DNA from: Candidatus Eisenbacteria bacterium
GTDB taxonomy: Bacteria; Eisenbacteria; RBG-16-71-46; CAIMUX01; JAHJDP01
Length of the DNA: 64,000 nucleotides
Assembly: GCA_018831195.1 (NCBI GenBank)
Contig: JAHJDP010000056.1
Span: 1 to 64,000, forward strand
Direction of reading: 5' to 3'
The notes beneath the pieces are model-generated. The model had not been told where the DNA came from and ran no database searches. It was given only the letters and a program-made list of their open reading frames with translations. The translations under genes and the position numbers were made by a program. Below, one piece after another: positions 19,736 to 29,784 of this stretch (position 1 is the stretch's first letter; each line of letters starts with the position of its first letter).

Positions 19736-21787
19736 TCAGTCCCCATTGTTGGATTCACTTCGGGCGAAAATGCTGGCGACGTAGCTCAAGACATCCACCG
19801 CACAGATTTCACAATATCCGTACTCTTTCATTAAACGGGTTTTGACGACGTCAATCTTCTCCTGGGTTGAGGCATCAACCACGCTTGAAACCAAACTTGT
19901 CAATTTAATCGAATCCTTCTGGTCCTCAAAGAGTTTTAACTCAAGCGCTTTCTGCAATCTCGAATTGTCTTTGTAGCTGAAACTCTTTCCTTCCAATGAC
20001 AAAGCCCCAATGTAGTTCATGATTTCCTTGCGGAAGTCATCCTTGCGGCTGTCTGGGATGTCGATCTTTTCCTCGACGGATCGCATAAGGCGTTCGTCAG
20101 GATCCTCGTCTTGTCCCGTATAAGGATTCTTTACCCTTTCCTTCTGTGTATAGGCTTTTACATGATCGACATAATTCGCGAAAAGCTTGTTGACCGCCTC
20201 TTCATCCGCGCTGATCGCCCGCTGTACTTCGTTTTTCGCAATCTGTTCAAACTCCTCCTTTACGACATTCAGCAGCTCACGGTATCGGCGCCGGAGATCT
20301 TCACTTGTTATGAGACTGTGATGTTTGAGGCCGGATTCAAGCTCGTTGAGAACCATGAAAGGATTGATGCAATTACCGGCGCGATCTGATACCAGGGCGT
20401 TTGAAACCTTGTCCTGGACATAGCGCGGGCTGATTCCTTCCATGCCCTCGCGTTCCGCCTCCTTGCGCAATTCCTTGATGTTATCCGTCGTATAACCGGG
20501 AAGGCTTCTCCCATTATACAATTTTAGTTTTTGTATTAATGACAAATCGGCCTTTTTGGGCTGTTCAAGACGTGTCAGCACGGCCCACATACTAGCCATC
20601 TCAAGAGTGTGGGGGGCCACATGTTTGCCATGGATCATATCCTGGCTGTAATCCTTCATATAGATCTTTATTTCCTGATCGAGCTTTGTGATATATGGAA
20701 TATCGATTTTGACCGTTCGATCCCGCAACGCTTCCATGAATTCATTTTTTTGCAATTTACGGTATTCGGGTTCATTTGTATGGCCGATGATGACTTCGTC
20801 GATATCCGTTTGCTGGAACTTCTTTGGTTTGATTTTGTGTTCCTGGCTGGCGCCCAAGAGGTCATACAAGAAGGCGACATCAAGCTTCAGAACCTCAATG
20901 AATTCAATTATGCCGCGATTGGCGACATTGAACTCACCGTCAAAATTAAAGGCGCGGGGATCAGAGTCACTTCCATACATGGCGATTTTCCGATAGTTGA
21001 TATCGCCGGTCAGCTCGGTCGAGTCCTGATTCTTCTCGTCTTTGGGCTGGAAGGTTCCGATACCGATGCGGTTTTTTTCAGACATGATGATCCGATGAAC
21101 AACGATATGATTCAGAATTTGAGACCAGTCGCCATTGTATTGGTGAAGCAAATCATCAAAATTGCGCCGGCAAGCAGGACATAGATCTCCCTCGACAAAT
21201 ACTTTATAATCCTTGTCCAGACGTTGATTCAATTCGCGGATGATCCCGCCACGTATTTCCATCGGTATGAGGTGAAGAGGTTCCTCATGCATCGGGCAGG
21301 GTTCGCTGGCCGGATTCTGGAGATCCATTTTCCACCCGAACGAGAAGAGCCGTCCCTCCGGCGATTTTGAATAATCCTCAAGCCCCCGCTTCAGGAGTCG
21401 GGCAATGGTCGATTTTGCCGATCCCACCGGTCCGTGAAGGAGCAACACTCTCTTTTCCGGTCCGTAACGGCATGCAGCCGCCTTAAAAATGTTCACAAGT
21501 TTCATCAAAGGAATCTCGAGGCCGAAGATAGCATCAGCTCCATCATTCGCCAGATCGTCGAAGAACTTGTACCGTGTGATCGTTTTCTTGAACTCGATAT
21601 ATTCCTCAGTGCCGTGAGAGAGGATCATGTCATAGACGCGCTGGAAAGCCGTCCGTGTCACTCTTGGGTCATGCAGCACGATTTGCATATAGTCATTAAA
21701 GGTCCCGGTCCAGTGGTGATCCCGAAAAACATCGGGTCGTAGACGGGCTTTGACTAATTCCATAAAATCATTGGTGGTCAATGGCAT
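19736..21787 (-). CDS. prkA: PrkA family serine protein kinase (YeaG)
   Basis: 683 residues from the chosen ATG at 21787, which has GGAGGG 6 nt upstream; codons further upstream would bury that site. The N-terminal half is an AAA+ ATPase with Walker [10 protein letters not shown] (about 119-127). The C-terminal half (about 400-683) carries the kinase-like region that is distantly related to eukaryotic-type kinases. PrkA/YeaG phosphorylates proteins and is linked to nitrogen starvation, stationary phase and sporulation in characterised bacteria; an ATP-dependent protease-like activity has also been reported for a homologue. First gene of the operon, transcribed away from ruvB. Confidence 0.94.
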   Translation of the reverse strand: MPLTTNDFMELVKARLRPDVFRDHHWTGTFNDYMQIVLHDPRVTRTAFQRVYDMILSHGTEEYIEFKKTITRYKFFDDLANDGADAIFGLEIPLMKLVNIFKAAACRYGPEKRVLLLHGPVGSAKSTIARLLKRGLEDYSKSPEGRLFSFGWKMDLQNPASEPCPMHEEPLHLIPMEIRGGIIRELNQRLDKDYKVFVEGDLCPACRRNFDDLLHQYNGDWSQILNHIVVHRIIMSEKNRIGIGTFQPKDEKNQDSTELTGDINYRKIAMYGSDSDPRAFNFDGEFNVANRGIIEFIEVLKLDVAFLYDLLGASQEHKIKPKKFQQTDIDEVIIGHTNEPEYRKLQKNEFMEALRDRTVKIDIPYITKLDQEIKIYMKDYSQDMIHGKHVAPHTLEMASMWAVLTRLEQPKKADLSLIQKLKLYNGRSLPGYTTDNIKELRKEAEREGMEGISPRYVQDKVSNALVSDRAGNCINPFMVLNELESGLKHHSLITSEDLRRRYRELLNVVKEEFEQIAKNEVQRAISADEEAVNKLFANYVDHVKAYTQKERVKNPYTGQDEDPDERLMRSVEEKIDIPDSRKDDFRKEIMNYIGALSLEGKSFSYKDNSRLQKALELKLFEDQKDSIKLTSLVSSVVDASTQEKIDVVKTRLMKEYGYCEICAVDVLSYVASIFARSESNNGD

Positions 21788-22145
21788 CGCCATCCCTCCA
21801 TTCCGGGCCAAAATCCAACCCACATTTCATTTCGGGAACTCAACCGCCGACACCCGCTTGCCAGAGTATTGGCTCCTTCACGGAGGGATCAAGGAGAGAG
21901 TCAAGAAGGTGAACCGTTGTCTCGCGGTCCCTTGGGGTTCTTCCTTGAATCCCTGTTTGGAACGCTATCCAACACCCTCTCAATTTTCAAACCCTTCCAT
22001 AAAGGGCCCGGTTCCTTCGGTGGTCCAGGCTCCTCTAGGATTATCGGATCCTCAAGAAGGTCCCTTGACCTGCATCCCTTGGTCATTGTGAGTGACAACA
22101 TGTTGTGATAACCTTCGTTCCGTGATCGAAAAGGAATCCGACAGA
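21788..22145. other. 358-nt divergent region between prkA and ruvB
   Basis: No gene with support here. It should contain the promoters of the prkA operon (minus) and of the ruvB-queA-tgt group (plus). Apart from the palindrome at 22095-22106, I see only short imperfect inverted repeats, such as AGGAT and ATCCT around 22035-22050. Confidence 0.5.
22095..22106. promoter_or_regulatory. 12-bp perfect palindrome upstream of ruvB (operator candidate)
   Basis: ACAACATGTTGT is a perfect dyad, in the context GTGACAACATGTTGTGATAA, ending 39 nt before the chosen ruvB start. The length and symmetry suit a dimeric repressor. An SOS (LexA) role is attractive because ruvB is a repair gene, but the sequence does not match the LexA boxes I know from Gram-positive bacteria or proteobacteria. 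Confidence 0.35.
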
Positions 22146-23177
22146 ATGGCGCAGACGCCAAGGGTCACAGACCCGATCCTTCAGGATGGAGATCGGAGTC
22201 TTGAAGGGGGACTTCGTCCGAAGTCGCTGAATGAATTCGTTGGGCAGGACGGACTTCGGGAGAATCTGCGGATTCTCGTTGAGGCGGCCACGGCCCGGGA
22301 TGAGCCCCTTGAGCATATCCTCCTTTCCGGTCCCCCCGGTCTGGGGAAAACGACCCTCGCGACCCTTCTTGCCGGAGAAATGGGCACCCGGCTTGTCGTC
22401 ACCAGCGGTCCGGCCCTCGAACGGGCCGCCGATCTCGTTGGCATTCTGACCGGCCTGCCACCGAAGGGAATTCTTTTTGTGGATGAGATCCATCGCCTGA
22501 GCCGGACCATTGAAGAATATCTTTACCCGGCGATGGAGGATCAAAGGCTGGATATCCTTCTTGACCGGGGGCCCTCGGCCCGAAGCGTTCGATTGAAGCT
22601 TCATCCTTTCACCCTTGTCGGCGCAACGACGCGCTCGGGGCGCCTCAGCGCGCCGCTGCGATCCCGGTTCGGCTTTGTGGGAAGGGTCGATTTTTACAAT
22701 ATTGTAGAACTTATGAAGATCGTCGAGAGGTCGGCAAGGATTTTACAATGTCCTCTCGAGGGGGAAGTCGCCGAGGAATTGGCCAAGCGCGGGAGGGGAA
22801 CACCGCGGATCGTCAACCGGCTCTTGAGACGGGTGCGGGATTACGCCCAGGTTCGGGGCACGGGAGACGTCGACAAACACACCGTACTGCAGGCTTGCGA
22901 ACTCCTGCAGGTCGGTGAAGACGGGCTCCATGAAATGGATCGAAAAATTTTAGAAACGATTATTGTTAAATTCAGCGGCGGCCCGGTCGGCCTCAACACG
23001 TTGGCGGCCTGTCTCGGAGAGGAGCCCGATACGATTGAAGAGGTCCATGAACCTTTTCTTTTGCAGGAAGGATATATCGAACGCACACCGCGAGGCCGGG
23101 AAGCCGCGGTGCGGGCCTATCAAGCGCTGGGGATCGATGCCAAACTCAAGCCCAAGCCTCCCGGTCTCTTCACATAA
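22146..23177 (+). CDS. ruvB: Holliday junction helicase RuvB
   Basis: 343 residues from ATG 22146, normal for RuvB, the hexameric AAA+ motor that drives branch migration with RuvA. Walker A is GPPGLGKTT (62-70), Walker B FVDEIHRL, sensor 1 is in VGATTRSGRLSAPLRSRFG with the arginine finger region, and the C-terminal winged helix includes GPVGLNTLAA. AAGGA lies 10 nt upstream. A GTG at 22092 would extend the protein by 18 residues but has no good ribosome site and lies in the operator-like sequence. It heads a group with queA, tgt and yajC, separated from ruvCA by 12 kb. Confidence 0.96.
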   Translation: MAQTPRVTDPILQDGDRSLEGGLRPKSLNEFVGQDGLRENLRILVEAATARDEPLEHILLSGPPGLGKTTLATLLAGEMGTRLVVTSGPALERAADLVGILTGLPPKGILFVDEIHRLSRTIEEYLYPAMEDQRLDILLDRGPSARSVRLKLHPFTLVGATTRSGRLSAPLRSRFGFVGRVDFYNIVELMKIVERSARILQCPLEGEVAEELAKRGRGTPRIVNRLLRRVRDYAQVRGTGDVDKHTVLQACELLQVGEDGLHEMDRKILETIIVKFSGGPVGLNTLAACLGEEPDTIEEVHEPFLLQEGYIERTPRGREAAVRAYQALGIDAKLKPKPPGLFT

Positions 23178-23188
23178 AGGATCCACCG

Positions 23189-25391
<2,203 letters not shown>

Positions 25392-25429
25392 CTTCGGCAT
25401 TCAGTACTACCGAATTCAAGGAGGTCCAA

Positions 25430-25756
25430 ATGGTGTTGGGGATTGCAATGATGTTCATGGCGGGTGGGGGCGGACAGGCCGGGGAGGCTCAGGGAGGCGG
25501 GATGATCCAGATGCTGTTCCTCTTCGTCTCCTTCATCGCCATCTTTTACTTTCTCATTCTTCGGCCGCAACAGAAGCGTCAAAAGGAGCACCAGAAACTT
25601 CTCGAATCCCTGACGAAGGGAGACCGGGTCCTGACAAGCGGCGGGATGTACGGAACCGTCATCGGGATCAAAGATGATATCGTGGTGCTCAAGGTCGGTG
25701 AGGATGTGAAAATCGAGTTCTCGCGCGCCAGCATCCAAGCCGTCATCAAGGGCTAG
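25430..25756 (+). CDS. yajC: Preprotein translocase subunit YajC
   Basis: 108 residues from ATG 25430, chosen because AAGGAGG (25418-25424) is 5 nt upstream. A short Gly-rich N-terminus is followed by one membrane helix (about 26-45) ending in FLILRPQQKRQKEHQ, then a cytoplasmic domain with LTKGDRVLTSGGMYGTV. This is the standard YajC form, an accessory of SecDF-YidC at the Sec translocon. SecD and secF, which often follow, are not present here; fmt follows after 56 nt. Confidence 0.95.
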   Translation: MVLGIAMMFMAGGGGQAGEAQGGGMIQMLFLFVSFIAIFYFLILRPQQKRQKEHQKLLESLTKGDRVLTSGGMYGTVIGIKDDIVVLKVGEDVKIEFSRASIQAVIKG

Positions 25757-25812
25757 GTGATCACGGGAGCAAGACCAGATCCCCCCGTCGGAGGCGGCGG
25801 AATGAACTGAGC

Positions 25813-26766
25813 ATGGGAAAGCCCGTTCTGATCTACATGGGAACGCCGGAATTCGCGGTTCCCCCATTGGAAGCCCTCTGTGAAGCGGGGTTGCCGCCCG
25901 CGGTTGTCTATTCCCAGCCGGACCGGCCGCGTGGGAGGGGCCGCAAGGTCTTCCCCACCCCGGTGGCGGAGGCGGCCCGGCGGCTGGGGTTGGAGATCCG
26001 GCAACCTGAGGTTTTACAAACCCGAGACGAAAGGGAGCAGCTTGAAGCGCTGCAGCCCGACCTGATCCTGACGGTGGCCTACGGAAAGATTCTGCGCCGG
26101 CGATGGCTGAAGCTGCCGCGGGTTGGGGCGGTGAATCTGCATCCCTCGCCGCTTCCACGGTACCGTGGGATGAACCCCATGGGGCGAACCCTGATGCGGG
26201 GTGATGCGTGGACCGGCGTGAGCGGATTCTTGATGGATGAGGGGACCGATACGGGACCTATCCTGAAACAGATCCTGACACCGGTGGATCCGATGGAGAC
26301 TTTGGGGGATCTGAGCCGGCGATTAGCCCGGCTCGGCGGCGGACTTCTCATTGATATTGTTAAAGAAGCCATGGAGGGATCGCTGCAGCCGGTAGCTCAG
26401 GATGAGGATCTGGCCACCATCGCCGCGCCCTTTGATACCGAGGAGTCGCATCTTTCCTGGCGGCAGCCGGCGATACACATCCATAACAGAATCCGGGCGA
26501 TGAGCCCCGATCCGGGGGTGATCGTTCGATGGCGGGACCGGTGCTGCAAAATCCTCCGCAGCCGCCCGCTGGATGAAATTCAGCATCCCGAGCCGCCGGG
26601 TCAGATGCTGCCCGGACTGAAAGGCCATCCGCCACGGGTTGTCTGCCGGCCCGGTCTGATTGAGCTCTTGGAAATTCAACCGGAAGGGAAGGCGGTGATT
26701 CCCGGTGAGGCCTGGTACCGGGGTTGCCGGGCTCTGGATGGTCCTGTCTTCCTGGAGGAGATATGA
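25813..26766 (+). CDS. fmt: Methionyl-tRNA formyltransferase
   Basis: 317 residues. Formylates initiator Met-tRNA with 10-formyl-THF. The catalytic N108, H110 and D146 are present in VNLHPSPLPRYRG and MDEGTDTG, at the same spacing as E. coli N106/H108/D144. The tRNA-binding loop RGRGRKVFPTPVAEAA is recognisable. The segment after the active-site loop reads GMNPMGRTL where most bacteria have GAAPIQRA, a modest divergence near the substrate pocket. The C-terminal OB-like domain is present (about 215-317). It overlaps rsmB by 4 bp (ATGA), the frequent fmt-rsmB pairing. Confidence 0.94.
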   Translation: MGKPVLIYMGTPEFAVPPLEALCEAGLPPAVVYSQPDRPRGRGRKVFPTPVAEAARRLGLEIRQPEVLQTRDEREQLEALQPDLILTVAYGKILRRRWLKLPRVGAVNLHPSPLPRYRGMNPMGRTLMRGDAWTGVSGFLMDEGTDTGPILKQILTPVDPMETLGDLSRRLARLGGGLLIDIVKEAMEGSLQPVAQDEDLATIAAPFDTEESHLSWRQPAIHIHNRIRAMSPDPGVIVRWRDRCCKILRSRPLDEIQHPEPPGQMLPGLKGHPPRVVCRPGLIELLEIQPEGKAVIPGEAWYRGCRALDGPVFLEEI

Positions 26767-28103
26767 GGGATTCACCCCCGGGCCTGCCGGTTCGGGAGGC
26801 GGCCGTCACCCTCCTCAATTCCTGGGATCAAAAGCCGTCTCCGATAAGCCACAGCCTTGATGCGGCGCGCCGTCAGCTTGAAGACCCCCGCGATCGCGCC
26901 TTTCTGACCAACCTGATCTTCACGACCTTCCGCTGGCTCGGCTGGGCCGATGCGGTACTCGATGCGCGGCTTCGACAGGGCCTGGCGTCGCTGACGCCGC
27001 CGCTCAGAAACATTCTGCGGATTGGAATTGTACAACTCTATCGGATGAAGGGGCGTGAGCCCCATGCCGTCGTTCACACGAGTGTCGCCTTGGCGAAAAG
27101 AATGACCGGCGACCGGCGGCATAACCTTGTGAACGCGGTGCTGCGGGGTCTCCTGAGAGAGCCGCCGGGGGAGAGAGAGATCCGCACGGGGGATGAGATG
27201 GAGGACCTGGCCCGCATCTATTCCCATCCGTCTTGGATCCTCAAACGCTGGGATGCCCAATATGGGAGGGAGAGGCTCCTTGAAATCTGCCGGTGGAACA
27301 ATGCATCCCCCCAGCTCTCCTTCCGCATCCGCGGGGGGGGAGCGGTGCGGGAGGTCTTACTATCGGAGTTGAGGGCGGAAGGCCTGTCCCCTGAACCCGG
27401 AGCCCTGCTCCCGGACCATTACCGGCTGGAGGCGGGGTATATCCCGGAGGAGAGCCGCTGGGTGAAGGAGGGGCGGATTGTCATTCAGGATGAGAGTGAG
27501 GCCCTGGTGCCTCTCCTCTGGGATCCACGGCCGCCCATTCTCGACACCTGTGCGGGACCGGGCACCAAGTTGGGGCGGCTGGCCGAGATGTCAGCAGACG
27601 CCGGGGTCGTGTTAGGATGGGATCTGACCTGGGAGAGGATCCGGCTGGTGGCTGAGACGGCCTCCCGCCTGGAGTTGCCCAATATCCGATGTGTCGTTGC
27701 GGACGCAACAAGGCCCCCGATCCGGGGACCCGTCGGCGCGATACTGGTCGATGCGCCCTGCTCGAATCTCGGGGTCCTTTGCCGGCGTCCCGACGCTCGC
27801 TGGCTCCGCCGTCCGAGAGAAATCGAAGAGCGGGCGGCGCTCCAAAAGGAGTTGGTCGGAGAAGCGCTGAAGCTGCTGGGTCCGGGCGGATTGCTGCTCT
27901 ACTCGGTCTGCAGTCTCGAACCGGAAGAGACCGATGGCGTTTTGGCGCCGTTCACCCTCGAGGAGGGAGGGCCTCTGGAGTGGGTTGAGCCGGCGATCTC
28001 CCTTCCCGAAGATATCCGCGGCGGGCGGGGGCGTCTTCGGATCCGGCCGGGTCAACGCGGGATGGAAGGGGTTTACGCCGCCCTGGGGCGGAAGGCGGCT
28101 TGA
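26763..28103 (+). CDS. rsmB: 16S rRNA (cytosine-967-C5)-methyltransferase RsmB
   Basis: 446 residues. A NusB-like N-terminal domain (about 5-140) is followed by a linker and a Rossmann methyltransferase domain. SAM-binding motif I is DTCAGPGTKLGRLAE, motif IV holds the VDAPCSNLGVL cysteine, and motif VI has the second cysteine in LLYSVCSLEPEE, the nucleophile pair of m5C enzymes. ATG 26763 overlaps the fmt stop; GGAGGAG lies just upstream. The stop codon TGA at 28101-28103 is the first three bases of a 15-bp tandem repeat, so the 3' end of the gene borders directly on repetitive DNA. Confidence 0.93.
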   Translation: MRDSPPGLPVREAAVTLLNSWDQKPSPISHSLDAARRQLEDPRDRAFLTNLIFTTFRWLGWADAVLDARLRQGLASLTPPLRNILRIGIVQLYRMKGREPHAVVHTSVALAKRMTGDRRHNLVNAVLRGLLREPPGEREIRTGDEMEDLARIYSHPSWILKRWDAQYGRERLLEICRWNNASPQLSFRIRGGGAVREVLLSELRAEGLSPEPGALLPDHYRLEAGYIPEESRWVKEGRIVIQDESEALVPLLWDPRPPILDTCAGPGTKLGRLAEMSADAGVVLGWDLTWERIRLVAETASRLELPNIRCVVADATRPPIRGPVGAILVDAPCSNLGVLCRRPDARWLRRPREIEERAALQKELVGEALKLLGPGGLLLYSVCSLEPEETDGVLAPFTLEEGGPLEWVEPAISLPEDIRGGRGRLRIRPGQRGMEGVYAALGRKAA

Positions 28104-28190
28104 ACAATATCAAGCTGAACAATATCAAGCTGAACAATATCAAGCTGAACAATATCAAGCTGAACAATATCAGGTTTAACAAAATCAATT
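28101..28190 (+). repeat. 15-bp tandem repeat, six units
   Basis: Unit TGAACAATATCAAGC, four exact copies at 28101-28160, a fifth with two changes (28161-28175) and a sixth decayed copy (28176-28190). The first TGA is the rsmB stop and the array ends at the ribosome binding site GAGGAGG (28191-28197) of the next gene. The unit is AT-rich in a GC-rich region. At the first copy, GCTTGA and TCAAGC can form a 6-bp stem around ACAATA. No spacers, so not a CRISPR. Confidence 0.95.
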
Positions 28191-28196
28191 GAGGAG

Positions 28197-29009
28197 GTGT
28201 GGGTTCTGAAGACGTCGACGGAAGCGGGTCAGGAACAGGACAAAGCCGGAAGGACGGGATGGGTTTCGCATCCGAAGTGGCGCCGTACCGCATCGATTCT
28301 CCGCCGCCTCATTTTCATCGGGCTTGGGATGGTGGTCGGGTTGATCCTATTCGATCGATTCCTGATGCCGTATGTTGTCCGGCTGGGGGATGAGGTGGAT
28401 ACCCCCAATGTCGTGCTTCTCTCGGAAGAGGAGGCTGATTCTCTCCTGGCTCAAACCGGTTTGAAGTGTCAGGTCTTGGCCCGCCGGTATGACAACCAGG
28501 TGCCGCCCGGCCGGATCATGGATCAAGAGCCCGGACCCGGCATGAGGGTCAAGAGGGGCCGGATTTTAAGATTGCTGGTCAGTCTCGGATCGTTGGGGCG
28601 ATCGGTGCCGGAGATTCGTGGCCACCCCGTTTCTCACGCCCAGCTCCTTCTCGGTAGGGAAGGGATGGCGATGGGTCGTGTCACCTATGTCACGAGCCGC
28701 GAGGTGCCCGAGCAGACGGTGGTCGCAGCCAGCCCCGCCCCGGGAGCTCCCTTCCCGGCGGGGGGTGAGGTCAATCTGCTTGTCAGCGAGGGGTATCCAA
28801 AGCGGGCCTTTCTGATGCGGGATTTTCGCGGAGAATCAGCTGAACGAATTCGCTCCCTATTGAAAGCCGCCGGTCTGCAGGTCGAGGTCAGAGCCTGGCC
28901 CGGACAACCGCTGGATGCCGACGAGATCGTTGAACAGACACCGCCCTCCGGACACAGGATTGAAGAAGGGGGGATGGTCGAGTTGCTGACGGGGAGGAGA
29001 AAGGGATGA
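28197..29009 (+). CDS. Membrane-anchored triple PASTA-domain protein, no kinase domain
   Basis: 270 residues. A basic cytoplasmic N-terminus of about 32 residues, one transmembrane helix (about 34-57) and three extracytoplasmic PASTA repeats (about 65-132, 133-200 and 201-267) with the typical EEADSLLAQTGL, QEPGPGMRVKRG, VSEGYPKRA and EQTPPSGHRIEEGG features. PASTA domains bind muropeptides or beta-lactams in Stk1/PrkC kinases and PBP2x. Here no kinase or penicillin-binding domain is attached. In Firmicutes the gene order fmt-rsmB-prpC-prkC-rsgA-rpe is conserved; this gene fills the prkC place between rsmB and rpe. GTG 28197 overlaps the Shine-Dalgarno sequence, so the true start is uncertain (CTG at 28206 has better spacing). 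It overlaps rpe by 4 bp. Confidence 0.88.
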   Translation: MWVLKTSTEAGQEQDKAGRTGWVSHPKWRRTASILRRLIFIGLGMVVGLILFDRFLMPYVVRLGDEVDTPNVVLLSEEEADSLLAQTGLKCQVLARRYDNQVPPGRIMDQEPGPGMRVKRGRILRLLVSLGSLGRSVPEIRGHPVSHAQLLLGREGMAMGRVTYVTSREVPEQTVVAASPAPGAPFPAGGEVNLLVSEGYPKRAFLMRDFRGESAERIRSLLKAAGLQVEVRAWPGQPLDADEIVEQTPPSGHRIEEGGMVELLTGRRKG

Positions 29010-29701
29010 ACCGTTCCGCCGATGCCATGCGGCGGGTGCCGGATGGGATCCAGGTTGTGCCGAGTCTGCTCTCCGCCGATTTCGCCGACCTGCGCCGGGA
29101 TATCCGCAGCGTCGAAGAAGCCGGCGCCCGGTGGCTGCACCTGGATGTGATGGATGGACACTTTGTTCCCAATATCACCTTTGGACCGGCCTGGGCCGGG
29201 GCTGTCCGCAAAGTCTCTGGTCTTTATCTCGATGCGCATTTGATGATCACCAGCCCCATCGCATATATTGACCGTTATGCGAAAGCCGGGGTCAATCTCG
29301 TCACCGTCCACGCGGAGACGGATGAATCGCTGGAAGAGATCAGCGGCCGCTGCAGGGAAGCGGGAATCGGCTTTGGATTGGCTTTCCGGCCCGGGACCGA
29401 TCCGGTTCCCTATCTCGACCGGTACGGAGCGGCGCTGGATCTTGTTTTGGTGATGACGGTCGAGCCCGGTTTCGGCGGGCAATCCTTTATGAAGGATATG
29501 CTGGGTAAAATTGAGACAGTTCGGGATTGGCGGAAGGATCGGCGGGCCTCATTCCGGTTGCAGGTCGATGGTGGAATCAACCACGACACCCTTACCTTGG
29601 CGGTTGCAGCGGGAGCGGAGGGCCTTGTCGCCGGTAACGCCGTCTTCGCCGGTGGTGATCCCGGCGGGAATTTTCGGACTTTAACAAAATTGATCATGTG
29701 A
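29006..29701 (+). CDS. rpe: Ribulose-phosphate 3-epimerase
   Basis: 231 residues, TIM barrel. Interconverts ribulose-5-phosphate and xylulose-5-phosphate. Motifs: PSLLSADFADL (about 14-24), the metal-binding WLHLDVMDGHFVPNITFGP (about 43-61), the MTVEPGFGGQSFM block and the phosphate-binding VDGGIN and AGNAVF segments. The start ATG at 29006 overlaps the preceding stop (ATGA) with GGAGGAG six nt upstream, so it is translationally coupled to the PASTA gene. Confidence 0.96.
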   Translation: MNRSADAMRRVPDGIQVVPSLLSADFADLRRDIRSVEEAGARWLHLDVMDGHFVPNITFGPAWAGAVRKVSGLYLDAHLMITSPIAYIDRYAKAGVNLVTVHAETDESLEEISGRCREAGIGFGLAFRPGTDPVPYLDRYGAALDLVLVMTVEPGFGGQSFMKDMLGKIETVRDWRKDRRASFRLQVDGGINHDTLTLAVAAGAEGLVAGNAVFAGGDPGGNFRTLTKLIM

Positions 29702-29784
29702 TTTGATAAATATGAACAGGACATGAGGTGAACAAAAACCGAGAAAAACGAGCAGGAAAAGAATGAGAAAGGATCGAGTGCTGC

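Noticed and set aside
28101-28190. CRISPR array
   Set aside because: The 15-bp units are contiguous with no spacers and no cas genes are present.
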